In this document: one piece after another, positions 52,632 to 63,949 of the stretch
Numbering within the stretch: position 1 is the stretch's first letter
How the letters are laid out: the number at the start of each line of letters is the position of its first letter
Assembly (NCBI GenBank): GCA_017643645.1
Contig: JAEPNB010000001.1
Span: forward strand, 124,001-188,000
DNA: 64,000 bases
Direction of reading: 5' to 3'
Source: Balneola sp.
Lineage (GTDB): Bacteria; Bacteroidota; Rhodothermia; Balneolales; Balneolaceae
Program-made: the position numbers and the translations under genes
Notes under the pieces: generated by a model
The model's database searches: none
What the model was told of the DNA's origin: nothing
What the model saw: the letters and a program-made list of their open reading frames with translations, nothing else

Positions 52632-55600
52632 TTACTTAATAAGAGTGAGTTTTTTGATCATGACCACATTCCCTGCTCGAAGGCGATAAATGTACATCCC
52701 CGAAGCAAGATTTGAAGCATTGAAGTGTAGCGTGTAACGCCCGGCTGTTTTATTTTCGCCATTCATCAATGTGGCTACTTTCCTTCCCAGAATATCAAAC
52801 ACTTCCATTGTTACTTTTCCTGTGTTTGGAACTCCGTAAGCAATGGTTGTAGTTGGATTGAACGGATTTGGATAGTTTTGACCGAGTTCCACTTCCGTTG
52901 GCAGATCAATAACCGGTTCATTGCTTACTGCTTGTGATGGTGAAACTGTTAGTGTAAATCGTGAACCTGTCTTTTTTTCTCTGGCTGTTTTGAAAACAGA
53001 CTCCAGACTTGGTGGAGAGTTAACATCTTGTGAAGACACAAGATTTTGCGTCTGTACCTTCTTTACTTTTGCTGCATCCATAGTAAACTCATAAGGCTTT
53101 GCAAGATCTGTAGTGAGGTCGAGTTCCGAATCATAGAGAGAAATTTCCCATTCCTCAGGAATATTCAAATCATCTTTAGAAATTCGATGTGTTGTACCAC
53201 TTGCAGAAGTTTGAAGTGCTAATGAAATCTCAAATGGCTCTGTGATAATCGGCAAGCTGTTTATATCCAGATGTGTAGTATCATTTAGGATAGAAGCCAA
53301 CGTTACATAATTTGAAGAAAGTGGATTGAGTTGGTATGCATCCGAAGCGTCTATTCCAAACTCCCCTTCTTCTGAAAACTGGAACCAGGCTTTGTTGGTA
53401 AATCCTGAATCGCTTTTGAATTTCAATGAAAAGTAAACCGGGTCAAATTTTACCAGCTCCTTGCCAAGAAATCGTTTAGCGGAATCGGTTTTTGCAGATA
53501 CCGGAATAGCCAGACTTGGACTAGCTTCTGTCGTTTGTACAAAAAAGGCATTAAATGGTCCCACTTCCCCACCTGTTAAACTTCCCAGACTTCCATTCCA
53601 GCTTTTCCAAGATGCAGAATTGATATCGTACACATACACCGAATTCGACAATCCTGAACGAGTAAATCCGTCCCAATCAACGTCATTTCGGAATGGATTA
53701 CCTACTAACGCCCAACCATTTACATTAGAATTTAAAAGCGGAGTTAATGATTGTGTTCCTTTCGGCTCACGACCTTCAAGCTTTAGTGTTTTCGGGAAAC
53801 CGGCATTTCCTGCTACACTAGGTCCATTATCGTCGCTGAACACGTACACCAAAACTCCCTCTCCGGGATGCAAAGAATCGGACATATTACTTACAGAAGT
53901 CCAGTTGGAATTAGACAGATTTGTTGAGGTATTTGGCCATCGATACACATTGGAAGTTCCTCCAGAATGATTTGCACCTGTAAATCCTTGAGTCCAGAAA
54001 CTACCCAATAATGGAGCGAACGAAGAATCTGCTACCGGACTGGTCATTATTCTCCAACCTTCGGCACCGGTTAACTTTTGGGACGACTCTTTATAGTTTT
54101 TGATGGCATATTTCTTAAATAAATAGGATTCCACTTTTCGGCGATCATTATCACTTAGTACATTTTTATATATAATTATTTCGGCGATTTGCCCCCCAAA
54201 CCAGAACGTTCCCCCTGTTCTTACACCAACAAACAGCTGTGCAGATTCAGAACTTTGAGCATTTACAGAAATCTGAGTTTTTCCGCTACGGTTTGCTGCT
54301 ACTGTTGATGCTGTACTTGTAGCCCGGACATTGATCAACTGTGCGGCTCCATCTGAAAAATCACCCGCCGATCCTACGTCAGTATAATTCCCGTTATTGG
54401 GAATAAACCGTAACCCTGAAGTGCCGTTGGTGTGCAGTTCAAAATTCTCATTTGAACCGGCTAAAAGAAAGTCGATTTCATTGGTTGCAGAAGTTGTTTT
54501 CGCTACCATAAAAACTTCATAATCACTATTCTGAATACCAAGAGTTCCGGTAGTAGGCGAAACCATATAGGAATTAGTTCCATTAAAGCCGATTGTACGT
54601 TGATTGTTGATGGCACTGTCTACAAGTACCGGGCGTTGTAATAAAATGGACTGTGTAAGGTTGTTATTATTCCCGCTTAGATCGCCCCAGCTATTTAAAG
54701 AATCCCCGAATGTGGTGAGCCCCCGCCCTGCATCTACATGCATTTTGAGGTTTGTGGTTGGGATTGGAGATAAATAAGTACTGAAATTCGGAACAAATAC
54801 ATGAGCAAGATGATTTTGAGTTGGGTCGCTTTGTCCTAGTTTTCCAATATGATCGACATCCAGGATAGTAACAGCAAATGATGCAGCAACTACAGTTCCA
54901 TTATCCAACAGAAGTAAAGAATGTTCGTAATCCGTAGCTATATCAACTGCAAAACGACCACTTACATTTGCTGATTCTATAAGCGTTGGAACTGTTAAAT
55001 CTGTAAAGCTGCTTACATTAAAACCAATATGCCTTCCATTACCAAAAGCATATGTTTTTCCGTCTTCAGTAAGTATGATGGTTCCTCTTCTGTTACTCTG
55101 AACTTTAGTCACCTTCTTATTTACAATACTTGAATGCGTTATAACTCTGGGAGTACTATTATCAACTTTATCACCTTGACCCAATTGTCCGTCGCTGTTT
55201 TCACCAAATGAGATCAATTGCCCATCTTCGTTCAGAAGTATAAACGAGGATACACCCCTGCTGACAATCGATCCTGATATAATTTTTTTTGCCGTTATGG
55301 TAGCATGAGTTAATGCCGTTGGTACATTTAGGTTAACTGATGTACCATGTCCTAAATTACCATCCAATCCATAACCAAAAGTAAAAGCTGTTCCATCCGA
55401 AGCAACTAAAAGAGTAGCACGGCCACTAGACTCAGCATGTATGATTTTTTTCCCTGAAAGATTTGCATGAGTAAGGCGAACCGGTTGCGCTCTTCTATTG
55501 TTATCCCCTAATCCAAGCTGACCAAAGTTATTATCTCCAAAGCCATACACCGCTCCATCTTCGGTCACAATAAAAGTCACCGATAGCGTATCTACTGCTC

Positions 55601-57209
55601 CAACCACAATTTGTTTAACGATTTTGTTATCTATTAATGAGGCATCCATTAATATCGGATCGTAATGATCGAGGCTATCTGTTCTTCCTAATTCTGCATA
55701 ACTATTTTGCCCAAACTGATAAATTGCATTGTTGGCGTTAACTACATACGTTTGCTTGTGGCCCGCAAAAACGTTCTTTACTGATGCGTTACCAAGTTTT
55801 GAAGAGGGAATTAGCGTTGGGCTTTTTACCGTAGGTAAATTTGAGCGCAATGAATTGCCTCTGAACCCTGTTGAATAAACATGCCCAAAAGAATAAATGA
55901 GACTGTCTGTAGTCACAAAATAGTTCATGTATAGACTCGTATACATTTTTGCAACGGTCTTTCCATTCATTTCTGTTTGTATAACAGGTCTGGGAAACGC
56001 TTCACCGGCTCTCCAACGCCCGGTTCCGGATGATCGTGATGCGGAAGACCAAGATTGTCTTTTAAATGGACCTCCAAATGTTAAAATAGTACCATCAGAA
56101 GCTCTCATATAAGTGTATTCTGAATCCTCAGAACTTATTTCAACGATATTTTTTCCAACAATATTAGAGTGAGTTAACTTTACAGGTACAATAATGTCTG
56201 TTAGCGGACGACCCAAGCTTTCCTCACCATTCCTGCCCCCAAAACTAAATACAGTTCCATCAGAGGCTAATAATGTTGCTGATTCTTGATTCCCAACCAC
56301 ATCAATAATGGTTTTACCATGTAAATTGCTATGCGTTATTTCTGTAGGAGTATTTACATCTACATTTGGTCCTCCCGGAGGTTCATACCCAAGAGGTCCA
56401 GTTCTTACACCTGTACTAAATACCTTACCTGAATCGGTAACAAAATAGCTTGACCCCAGCCCCCCTGCTACTGCTTTTATAATGGTTTCTCCGGGAATAT
56501 TCTGGTCCATACGTACAGGTGAATATGTACCTATACTATTTCCTATTCCCAACTCTCCGTTAGAATTTCTTCCATATACCCATACTTCGCTACTGTCGGT
56601 TCGTAACAAAACATGTTGTCTACCAGAGGAAATTTCCACTACTTTTTTGTTCACCATTCCATTTATCAAAGTAGGTTCTGTTATGGGATTGGTTGTGGTA
56701 CCAACTCCAATAAATCCATATGGATTATCGCCTATTACAAAGACTTTTCCGGAAGCTGTTCTAAAAATACTATTCTTCTCTCCTGCCTCTACATCCACGA
56801 TTGTATGCCCTTCAAAATTAGCATGTGTTATTTCTGTAAGTGTTGTATAGTTATTGCTTCCACTCAAAGCGAGTTGGTTTCTATCGTTTGATCCTATACC
56901 AAACATTCGACCATCTGCTAATAGCACTATAGCATGTTCATTGTCATATGCAGTAGCTATGTCAACCACTTTTTGACCATTTAACGCAGGATCATTTGCC
57001 AGCCCGGGAATATCAACCCGGTTAGTGTTGGATTGCCCTGCGGTGCCAAAATGGCCGCCTCCAAATGAATATAATGACCCATTTTCTGTGAGCACCAAGC
57101 TTTGATTATAGCCTGTTACTACTTTTGGAGTAGTACTTTGCCCAAAAGCTGAAAAGCTTATTACCGTTAAAAAAAGTATCCCAAGAATAAGTAAACGCTT
57201 TGCTTTCAT
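52632..57209 (-). CDS. RCC1-repeat and LamG-domain protein with T9SS type A sorting domain
   Basis: This encodes a 1525-residue secreted protein. A signal peptide (ending SAFGQ, about residue 24) is followed by about 16 RCC1-like repeats (about 25-820; units such as YGFGDNNFGQLGLGDNNRRAQP), which form propellers. A concanavalin/LamG-like domain covers about 825-1040 (LKMHVDAGRGL...GQIAEIIIYKNVLS). Further beta domains follow, and the C-terminus is a type IX secretion sorting domain (NYPNPFNPTTTIAYGVP, ...GMYIYRLRAGN...KKLTLIK). The frame reaches 57356, but the ATG at 57209 begins the signal peptide. It is likely surface bound or released, perhaps for adhesion. A hybrid two-component regulator is encoded upstream. 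Confidence 0.93.
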   Translation of the reverse strand: MKAKRLLILGILFLTVISFSAFGQSTTPKVVTGYNQSLVLTENGSLYSFGGGHFGTAGQSNTNRVDIPGLANDPALNGQKVVDIATAYDNEHAIVLLADGRMFGIGSNDRNQLALSGSNNYTTLTEITHANFEGHTIVDVEAGEKNSIFRTASGKVFVIGDNPYGFIGVGTTTNPITEPTLINGMVNKKVVEISSGRQHVLLRTDSSEVWVYGRNSNGELGIGNSIGTYSPVRMDQNIPGETIIKAVAGGLGSSYFVTDSGKVFSTGVRTGPLGYEPPGGPNVDVNTPTEITHSNLHGKTIIDVVGNQESATLLASDGTVFSFGGRNGEESLGRPLTDIIVPVKLTHSNIVGKNIVEISSEDSEYTYMRASDGTILTFGGPFKRQSWSSASRSSGTGRWRAGEAFPRPVIQTEMNGKTVAKMYTSLYMNYFVTTDSLIYSFGHVYSTGFRGNSLRSNLPTVKSPTLIPSSKLGNASVKNVFAGHKQTYVVNANNAIYQFGQNSYAELGRTDSLDHYDPILMDASLIDNKIVKQIVVGAVDTLSVTFIVTEDGAVYGFGDNNFGQLGLGDNNRRAQPVRLTHANLSGKKIIHAESSGRATLLVASDGTAFTFGYGLDGNLGHGTSVNLNVPTALTHATITAKKIISGSIVSRGVSSFILLNEDGQLISFGENSDGQLGQGDKVDNSTPRVITHSSIVNKKVTKVQSNRRGTIILTEDGKTYAFGNGRHIGFNVSSFTDLTVPTLIESANVSGRFAVDIATDYEHSLLLLDNGTVVAASFAVTILDVDHIGKLGQSDPTQNHLAHVFVPNFSTYLSPIPTTNLKMHVDAGRGLTTFGDSLNSWGDLSGNNNNLTQSILLQRPVLVDSAINNQRTIGFNGTNSYMVSPTTGTLGIQNSDYEVFMVAKTTSATNEIDFLLAGSNENFELHTNGTSGLRFIPNNGNYTDVGSAGDFSDGAAQLINVRATSTASTVAANRSGKTQISVNAQSSESAQLFVGVRTGGTFWFGGQIAEIIIYKNVLSDNDRRKVESYLFKKYAIKNYKESSQKLTGAEGWRIMTSPVADSSFAPLLGSFWTQGFTGANHSGGTSNVYRWPNTSTNLSNSNWTSVSNMSDSLHPGEGVLVYVFSDDNGPSVAGNAGFPKTLKLEGREPKGTQSLTPLLNSNVNGWALVGNPFRNDVDWDGFTRSGLSNSVYVYDINSASWKSWNGSLGSLTGGEVGPFNAFFVQTTEASPSLAIPVSAKTDSAKRFLGKELVKFDPVYFSLKFKSDSGFTNKAWFQFSEEGEFGIDASDAYQLNPLSSNYVTLASILNDTTHLDINSLPIITEPFEISLALQTSASGTTHRISKDDLNIPEEWEISLYDSELDLTTDLAKPYEFTMDAAKVKKVQTQNLVSSQDVNSPPSLESVFKTAREKKTGSRFTLTVSPSQAVSNEPVIDLPTEVELGQNYPNPFNPTTTIAYGVPNTGKVTMEVFDILGRKVATLMNGENKTAGRYTLHFNASNLASGMYIYRLRAGNVVMIKKLTLIK

Positions 57210-57283
57210 AATTTTCAAGAATGAAATGAATAAATGGTTTGAACATAAATTGTCCTGATTTGAATCTACTTTTTTTTGGCTAT

Positions 57284-57317
57284 GCAGGCGTGCCAACTTT
57301 CTGTGCAAACGTGCCAA
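57284..57317. promoter_or_regulatory. 21-bp-period direct repeat upstream of the RCC1/T9SS gene
   Basis: Read on the minus strand, TTGGCACGttTGCA and TTGGCACGccTGCA recur with a 21-base period, two turns of the helix, about 75-110 bp upstream of the ATG at 57209. This looks like a tandem regulator site. The hybrid regulator encoded just upstream is a candidate binder. Confidence 0.4.
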
Positions 57318-57459
57318 AATGCGATGATTGCTCTGTAATGCAGGTTTTGAGGACATTGTTTTGGAGACTTCGGGACAGGTTTGTCAGGTGTTGCTACTAA
57401 GATATTTTTGGTCCTGCGCCTTTAACAGGTGTATGGAGCTTAAGTAAGCTACACGAAAT

Positions 57460-57559
57460 AAATCTCCCCTTGAGGGGAGATGAATAAATCGGCGGTTCCC
57501 GATTTATTCCGAGGGGTGTTGCCGGTTTTTAAATATAGCAACACCCTTCAAGGGGATTT
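57460..57559. repeat. 100-bp nested palindromic element
   Basis: The outer arms aaatctccccttga (57460-57473) and tcaaggggattt (57548-57559) pair with a 2-base bulge. Three hairpins lie inside: tctcccct/aggggaga (57463-57480), aataaatcg/cgatttatt (57484-57508) and gggtgttgc/gcaacaccc (57514-57546). The layout resembles a non-coding mobile or REP-like element. Confidence 0.65.
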
Positions 57560-57572
57560 CTTTATAGCAAGC

Positions 57573-57647
57573 TGAATCCGTCAGCCGCGCAAAGCCCGAC
57601 AGACGGAGAAGTAGCTATCCATCATTTCGCTGAAAGCGGGGTGATGG
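57573..57647. repeat. Two-hairpin dispersed repeat, copy 2 (order reversed)
   Basis: The hairpin II-like part has ccgtc (57578-57582) and gacgg (57602-57606). Hairpin I at 57619-57647 pairs ccatca-ttt-cgct with agcg-ggg-tgatgg, a 13-bp stem with three G-T pairs around a gaa loop. Hairpin I differs by one base from copy 1 at 52247-52275. Confidence 0.6.
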
Positions 57648-57870
57648 ATGTTGTGACAACGTTGATCGGTGTGTTGGATGTAATAACTAGAAATAAATCT
57701 AACAAATATCCTGAAGCAAGTTCAGGAGGACCTTAAATGGAGATTACGTAGATACAACAAGATGGAAAAGGCATTTACATGTGCTAGAAGGGATTTATCC
57801 CCGGGTTTCTAATTCCCATCAAGTAGTTTGTAAACGTTCATGTACTTTAGTTAGGAATTCTTCTTAGATG

Positions 57871-60800
57871 CTAACTAAGAGGATGAACCCCAAAACGTTC
57901 TTCGTATACTTTGCGGAAACTTGATGCACTTTTATAGCCAACAGCTGTTGCAAGTTCTTCAAGGCGATAGTTTTTGTTTGCAGAAACCAGAGCACGTGCT
58001 GAAGTAATCCTGACTTCCCTGATAAATTCTCCGGGAGACATCCCTGTTTCTATTTGGAGATTTCGATAAAATGAGCGCCGGCTTTGAGAAAACTCTTCAG
58101 CAAGCATATCAACTGACAGATTGGTATTAGCTAAATTTTTAGAAATAAATGAAGTTGTTTTTTCGGAAAGTGAAGTGTCCTTGGGGATTTCTTCTGCTTT
58201 TAATTTTACTCGAATCAATTTACGGCGGGTATAATAGTTCAATAGATTTTTCAACTTTAAAACCAGCTGTTCCGGTACAAATGGTTTAGTGATATAGTCA
58301 ACTACCCCTATTCTCATTAAATGCAGTTTGTCTTTTTCTAACGCTTTTGCTGTAAGAACCATAGTTGGAATTGTGTTCCATTTCTCATGGTTTTTAAGCT
58401 TCTCAACTAATTCCAAACCTCCCATAACCGGCATCATCAAATCGGTTACAATAATATCAGGATTAAAATACTCAAGAATTTCAAGGGCTTCTTTCCCATT
58501 TCCCGCTTTTTTAATGACTCCCAATTCATCCAAAATCCCGCTTACATACTCCATCATATCAGCATTATCTTCAACGAGTAAAATATCAAAAGAATTATCT
58601 GCTGAGTTGTTTACATGATCTTTTCGTATGTACAGAAGTTCTTCATCTAAAGAATCCGGAATTGGTGAGATTTCGTCTACGTTAGTTTCACTTATTGGAA
58701 GCAGAAGTTTGAAACAAGCTCCTTGTTTATAAGATTTTTCAACTTCAATATCCCCTGAATGTAATCGAGCCAACACTCTGCTCAACTCAAGTCCCACTCC
58801 CATCCCTTCTACATAATCAGCGTCATCACGTTTTAACCTGTGAAATCTTTCGAAAATAGCTTCTTCCTCTCCATCAGGAATTCCCGACCCTGAATCTTGA
58901 ACTCGAAGCTCAAAAAGGTTTTCTGAAACTTGGGTTTCCATAAAAATATTCCCTCCATCGGGAGTGAATTTGATCGCATTCGAAATCAGATTATTGATCA
59001 TTATCTCCACTTTCGCCCGATCAATGTAGAGCGTTACATCTTCAGCGTTCGGATAAAATTCGAATCTGTGACCATGATATTCTGCCAACGAGCGAAAGGA
59101 TTCTACCGAAATGGAAACCAGATTATCAGCTTTATAATATTTTCTATTTAGTGTAAGGTGATTCTGATCAGACTTGGTCAAGTCGATAATCTGACTAACC
59201 ATATCGTCTAAACGAGCCATGTTTCGTTTAACTATAGATAAGTCATATTGAACATTTGAAGAGTCCTGTTCTTTGTGCTTCATCAATTTATCCACCAACC
59301 CACTACTAATGGTTAGAGGTGTACGAAACTCATGGCTGACGTTGGAGAAGAAAGTGTTCTTCATTTTATCCAGTTTCTCCAATTTTTCCTTTTGATTACG
59401 AATTTCCTCAGTTCTGTCTAAGACTTCGTTCTCGAGCTCTTTTTGTCTCTCCAATAATATGTTTTCACGAGCCTTCACAAAAACTATTAATCCACCAACA
59501 CCAAATATCACATACAAAGCGAACGCCCACAAGGTTCTGTACCATGGGGGTAAGACCATAAAGGAGAACGAAGCCATTTGAGACTCTTCGGGATACAGCG
59601 TATGCCCGCGCACCCAAAACGTGTATTTTCCTTCTTTCAGGTTTGTATAGTCATGATATCTCTCATTCGTAGTAGCTGACCAGTCGTCGTCTAAACCTTC
59701 CAATTTTATCTGGTAGAAAAGACGATCTTCCGGCAAAAAAGCGACCATCCCATAATTAATCCTGATCTTATTATCCCAAAATGAAATCGGAGTTTCCAGA
59801 GTTGAATGTGATAACCCTCTTGGTTCCAACAACAAAGAATCTGAATTTACAATCACCGACGTTATGTGAGCATTTATTGGAGGCACAGGTTGTTTATAGA
59901 GAGTAGAATCAAAGTATGCCAACTTTTGGGTTAAGGTTTGGAAATAGATTCGTTTGTTCGTTGCCGGATAAATGAAATCAATATCTTTATAAGGTTCTGT
60001 ACGGGTAAATTCGCCGTCATTCCACTCAAAGATAGCCTTCTCCGGATTATATACAGCCTTTCCAATCATTGCCGCCGCCCATGCCACCCAGATTCCTCCG
60101 TCATTATCCTGAACCACCGGCCACACGGACCGATCTTGTCCGTAAAAAACTTCATCAAAGCGATGATCAATAACTATTGAATCCCGATCCGGTGTAAGCC
60201 TGTAAAAACCATCTGAAGTTATAAAACCAACATCTTTCCCAACCGACATTGTATAATTGAATCCATTGGAAGGAAGTCCGTCATCGGTGGTAAACTGACG
60301 GACTTTAGCCACCGAAACGATTACATCTTCTTTCTGTTCGGTAGTAAAATGGAAATCTCCATTGCGACCGGTTCCAACCCACAAGTCTCCTTTAATATCT
60401 TCTGTAAGAGTGTAACCTCCTTCCTCAAAATCAACCATTTTAGAATCTGTAAATATATTTTCAGACTGCAGAACAACTTTCCGTAGAGCGTTAGCATCGT
60501 GAGAGTAATAAATTACATTCGGGTTTTCACGATCAGCAAGAACTAGATCGACCCTGCCTCCTGAGAACAAATTATGAAACCTTCTCTGTTTATCGAGTAA
60601 TTGCAGCCCTTTACTGGAACCAATTAATAATCCCTGAGGAGTTAGTTCGAATGCATAAACACTTTTATCATCATATACTTGTTGGAATTTCCCTCTTTCC
60701 CATACATATAAACCGTTATTTCCTCCCATATAAAGTGACCCATTGAAGTTTTTTAATGTGGCAGAATATTCGGGAAGATCATGGGCAGAAGGTAAAAATT

Positions 60801-61782
60801 CCCGCATTGCTCTCCCATATTCCAACACGCTTACTCCATAGACACTACTCACCCAAATATTCAAGGCATCATCTTCATAAAGCCTTGTCAGATCATTATC
60901 AGAAAGCCCATCCGACTCATAGATAGTATGAATATAATCTCCTTCATGGTTATAAGTGAACAATCCGTTTGAAGTAGCAAAATGAATATATCCGGCTTGA
61001 GACCACAAAAAGTCTTTAATCGTTACCGATGCTTCTGAAATATCATTTGACAGTTTCAGAATTCTTGTCCATGTATCAGAGGTGCTTAATTCCCAAAGAT
61101 TAAATCCATCATCTAACATAAATAATCGGTCGTTAGTAGCTGAAAGCTTCCCAATTTTTGTCTTTGAATCCGGAGGAGAGATTGAATAGGTATATCCATC
61201 TTTTGTACGCTTAACCTGACCATCAGAATGCAGCGTAACAATAGTATTATCCCATCGCACAGCCGAAGAAATAATTTCTTCATTTTTTTGAGAAGTTATC
61301 TTTCCATCAGAATATATATACCAAACTTCCGGTGAAATGAAATGTACCTGATCATCCAGTACAAAAGTAAATTCTACATCTTTTATTACTTCCCCTGAAT
61401 CCGGCAATAGATATGCTAGTGAATGGTACTTCCTTCTCAATAACGAATCGCGCTGTAATACACCAAAGTCAGCTTGACCACCAACAAATATTCTTCCGTC
61501 AGGATCTTTAGCAAAAGATAACGCAGCGGAATTTCTTTCCATCCAAAGGTTACGCCAGGAAAGACCGTCAGACTCCTGTATTCCATATCGTGAATTTCCA
61601 AAATAAAGCAGGCCATCATCAGCACGGGTAATTCCCCAGGTTTGGCGTGCTCCTGTAAATTGCCCTCGTTGGTAGGTCTCTATAAAGGGAAACCCAATCG
61701 GATCTGAAGATTGTCCTTGAATGAGTTCAGGACTTAGCAAGCTCAACAGGAGTACTAAAAATAGAAAACTCCTTTTTTTCAC
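57871..61782 (-). CDS. Hybrid two-component system regulator (reg_prop, kinase, receiver, AraC-type HTH)
   Basis: This encodes a 1303-residue one-protein two-component system. A signal sequence (about 1-22) and periplasmic reg_prop propellers (about 30-640) are followed by a Y_Y_Y domain (about 650-735) and a membrane helix (about 741-761). Then come HisKA with His in FFSNVSHEFRTPL (about 813), HATPase (about 924-1027), a receiver (about 1064-1177; Asp in IIVTDLMMPVMGG) and an AraC-type DNA-binding domain (about 1217-1302; LEELATAVGYKSASSFRKVYEERFG). The start is a GTG at 61782. Such regulators usually sense a breakdown product outside the inner membrane and activate nearby genes. Here the neighbour is the RCC1/T9SS gene rather than a SusCD locus. 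Confidence 0.95.
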   Translation of the reverse strand: MKKRSFLFLVLLLSLLSPELIQGQSSDPIGFPFIETYQRGQFTGARQTWGITRADDGLLYFGNSRYGIQESDGLSWRNLWMERNSAALSFAKDPDGRIFVGGQADFGVLQRDSLLRRKYHSLAYLLPDSGEVIKDVEFTFVLDDQVHFISPEVWYIYSDGKITSQKNEEIISSAVRWDNTIVTLHSDGQVKRTKDGYTYSISPPDSKTKIGKLSATNDRLFMLDDGFNLWELSTSDTWTRILKLSNDISEASVTIKDFLWSQAGYIHFATSNGLFTYNHEGDYIHTIYESDGLSDNDLTRLYEDDALNIWVSSVYGVSVLEYGRAMREFLPSAHDLPEYSATLKNFNGSLYMGGNNGLYVWERGKFQQVYDDKSVYAFELTPQGLLIGSSKGLQLLDKQRRFHNLFSGGRVDLVLADRENPNVIYYSHDANALRKVVLQSENIFTDSKMVDFEEGGYTLTEDIKGDLWVGTGRNGDFHFTTEQKEDVIVSVAKVRQFTTDDGLPSNGFNYTMSVGKDVGFITSDGFYRLTPDRDSIVIDHRFDEVFYGQDRSVWPVVQDNDGGIWVAWAAAMIGKAVYNPEKAIFEWNDGEFTRTEPYKDIDFIYPATNKRIYFQTLTQKLAYFDSTLYKQPVPPINAHITSVIVNSDSLLLEPRGLSHSTLETPISFWDNKIRINYGMVAFLPEDRLFYQIKLEGLDDDWSATTNERYHDYTNLKEGKYTFWVRGHTLYPEESQMASFSFMVLPPWYRTLWAFALYVIFGVGGLIVFVKARENILLERQKELENEVLDRTEEIRNQKEKLEKLDKMKNTFFSNVSHEFRTPLTISSGLVDKLMKHKEQDSSNVQYDLSIVKRNMARLDDMVSQIIDLTKSDQNHLTLNRKYYKADNLVSISVESFRSLAEYHGHRFEFYPNAEDVTLYIDRAKVEIMINNLISNAIKFTPDGGNIFMETQVSENLFELRVQDSGSGIPDGEEEAIFERFHRLKRDDADYVEGMGVGLELSRVLARLHSGDIEVEKSYKQGACFKLLLPISETNVDEISPIPDSLDEELLYIRKDHVNNSADNSFDILLVEDNADMMEYVSGILDELGVIKKAGNGKEALEILEYFNPDIIVTDLMMPVMGGLELVEKLKNHEKWNTIPTMVLTAKALEKDKLHLMRIGVVDYITKPFVPEQLVLKLKNLLNYYTRRKLIRVKLKAEEIPKDTSLSEKTTSFISKNLANTNLSVDMLAEEFSQSRRSFYRNLQIETGMSPGEFIREVRITSARALVSANKNYRLEELATAVGYKSASSFRKVYEERFGVHPLS

Positions 61783-62032
61783 AATATTTTTTCTGATTGC
61801 AATTTCAACTTATACCCCTGTTTTCATTCTCATAGTAATGTAAATATTGTCGGTGAATTCGAACTTTCAAAAACACCCCGCACCATATTAATCAATGAAC
61901 TTAAACCTGAATATAACTTTTAAAATCAATTTTAAAGAACATTTATTAAGTATTTGGAACCTATGTCAATTGCGTATATAAAATAAATGGCGAATTTATT
62001 GATCAAGGTTAGTCCCTTATTGAAAGGTTTCT

Positions 62033-62128
62033 CCATCATCTCTTTGAAAACGGGGTGTTGCAGTTCTTGATCTAAGAAAATTTATCGTCAACCAGATTCT
62101 ATCAGTCGACCAAGGTTCGACTGATAGA
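62033..62128. repeat. Two-hairpin dispersed repeat, copy 3
   Basis: Hairpin I is degenerate here (ccatcatctctttg then cggggtgttg, 62033-62060). Hairpin II is strong: tctatcagtcga (62098-62109) pairs exactly with 62117-62128 around ccaaggt. The order and spacing are those of the copy at 52247-52341. Confidence 0.6.
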
Positions 62129-62152
62129 TGAGTTAAAATAAAGAGCATAAAA

Positions 62153-62180
62153 AAAGCCCCTTCAATATTGAAGGGGCTTT
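62153..62180 (-). terminator. Intrinsic terminator of groEL
   Basis: This is a perfect 28-bp palindrome (aaagccccttcaat and its complement). On the minus strand it is followed by a T-run (ctttttttatg). It lies 31 bp after the groEL stop. Confidence 0.92.
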
Positions 62181-62211
62181 CATTTCTTTTCAGAAGTTTA
62201 TGAGGGATGAA

Positions 62212-63921
<1,710 letters not shown>

Positions 63922-63949
63922 TTAATTCTTTGTATTTGGTCTGATTTAC

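Larger units (their letters stand above)
57318..57870. other. Gene-free region with a cluster of palindromic repeats
   Basis: No gene is visible between the RCC1 gene's upstream region and the hybrid regulator stop (57871). Two repeat elements occupy 57460-57559 and 57573-57647. The remainder, 57650-57870, shows nothing I can name. Confidence 0.6.
61783..62211. other. Intergenic region upstream of the hybrid regulator, with repeat and groEL terminator
   Basis: This stretch holds the promoter side of the hybrid regulator gene (61783-62032), in which I see no named motif, then a two-hairpin repeat (62033-62128) and the groEL terminator (62153-62180). I see no gene in it. Confidence 0.6.

Noticed and set aside
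53461-53970. A 169-codon open frame on the plus strand inside the RCC1/T9SS gene
   Set aside because: It lies entirely opposite a clearly coding region, and its composition (Pro, Leu, Phe, Ser) is that of a shadow frame.
57289-57317. TGGCAC...TGC sequences resembling a sigma-54 promoter
   Set aside because: The distance between the GG and GC elements is about 3 bases too short for sigma-54, and the sequence recurs as a direct repeat, which fits a regulator site better.
57210-57356. N-terminal extension (49 codons) of the RCC1/T9SS frame
   Set aside because: A standard signal peptide begins at 57209, and the upstream DNA contains a tandem operator-like repeat.
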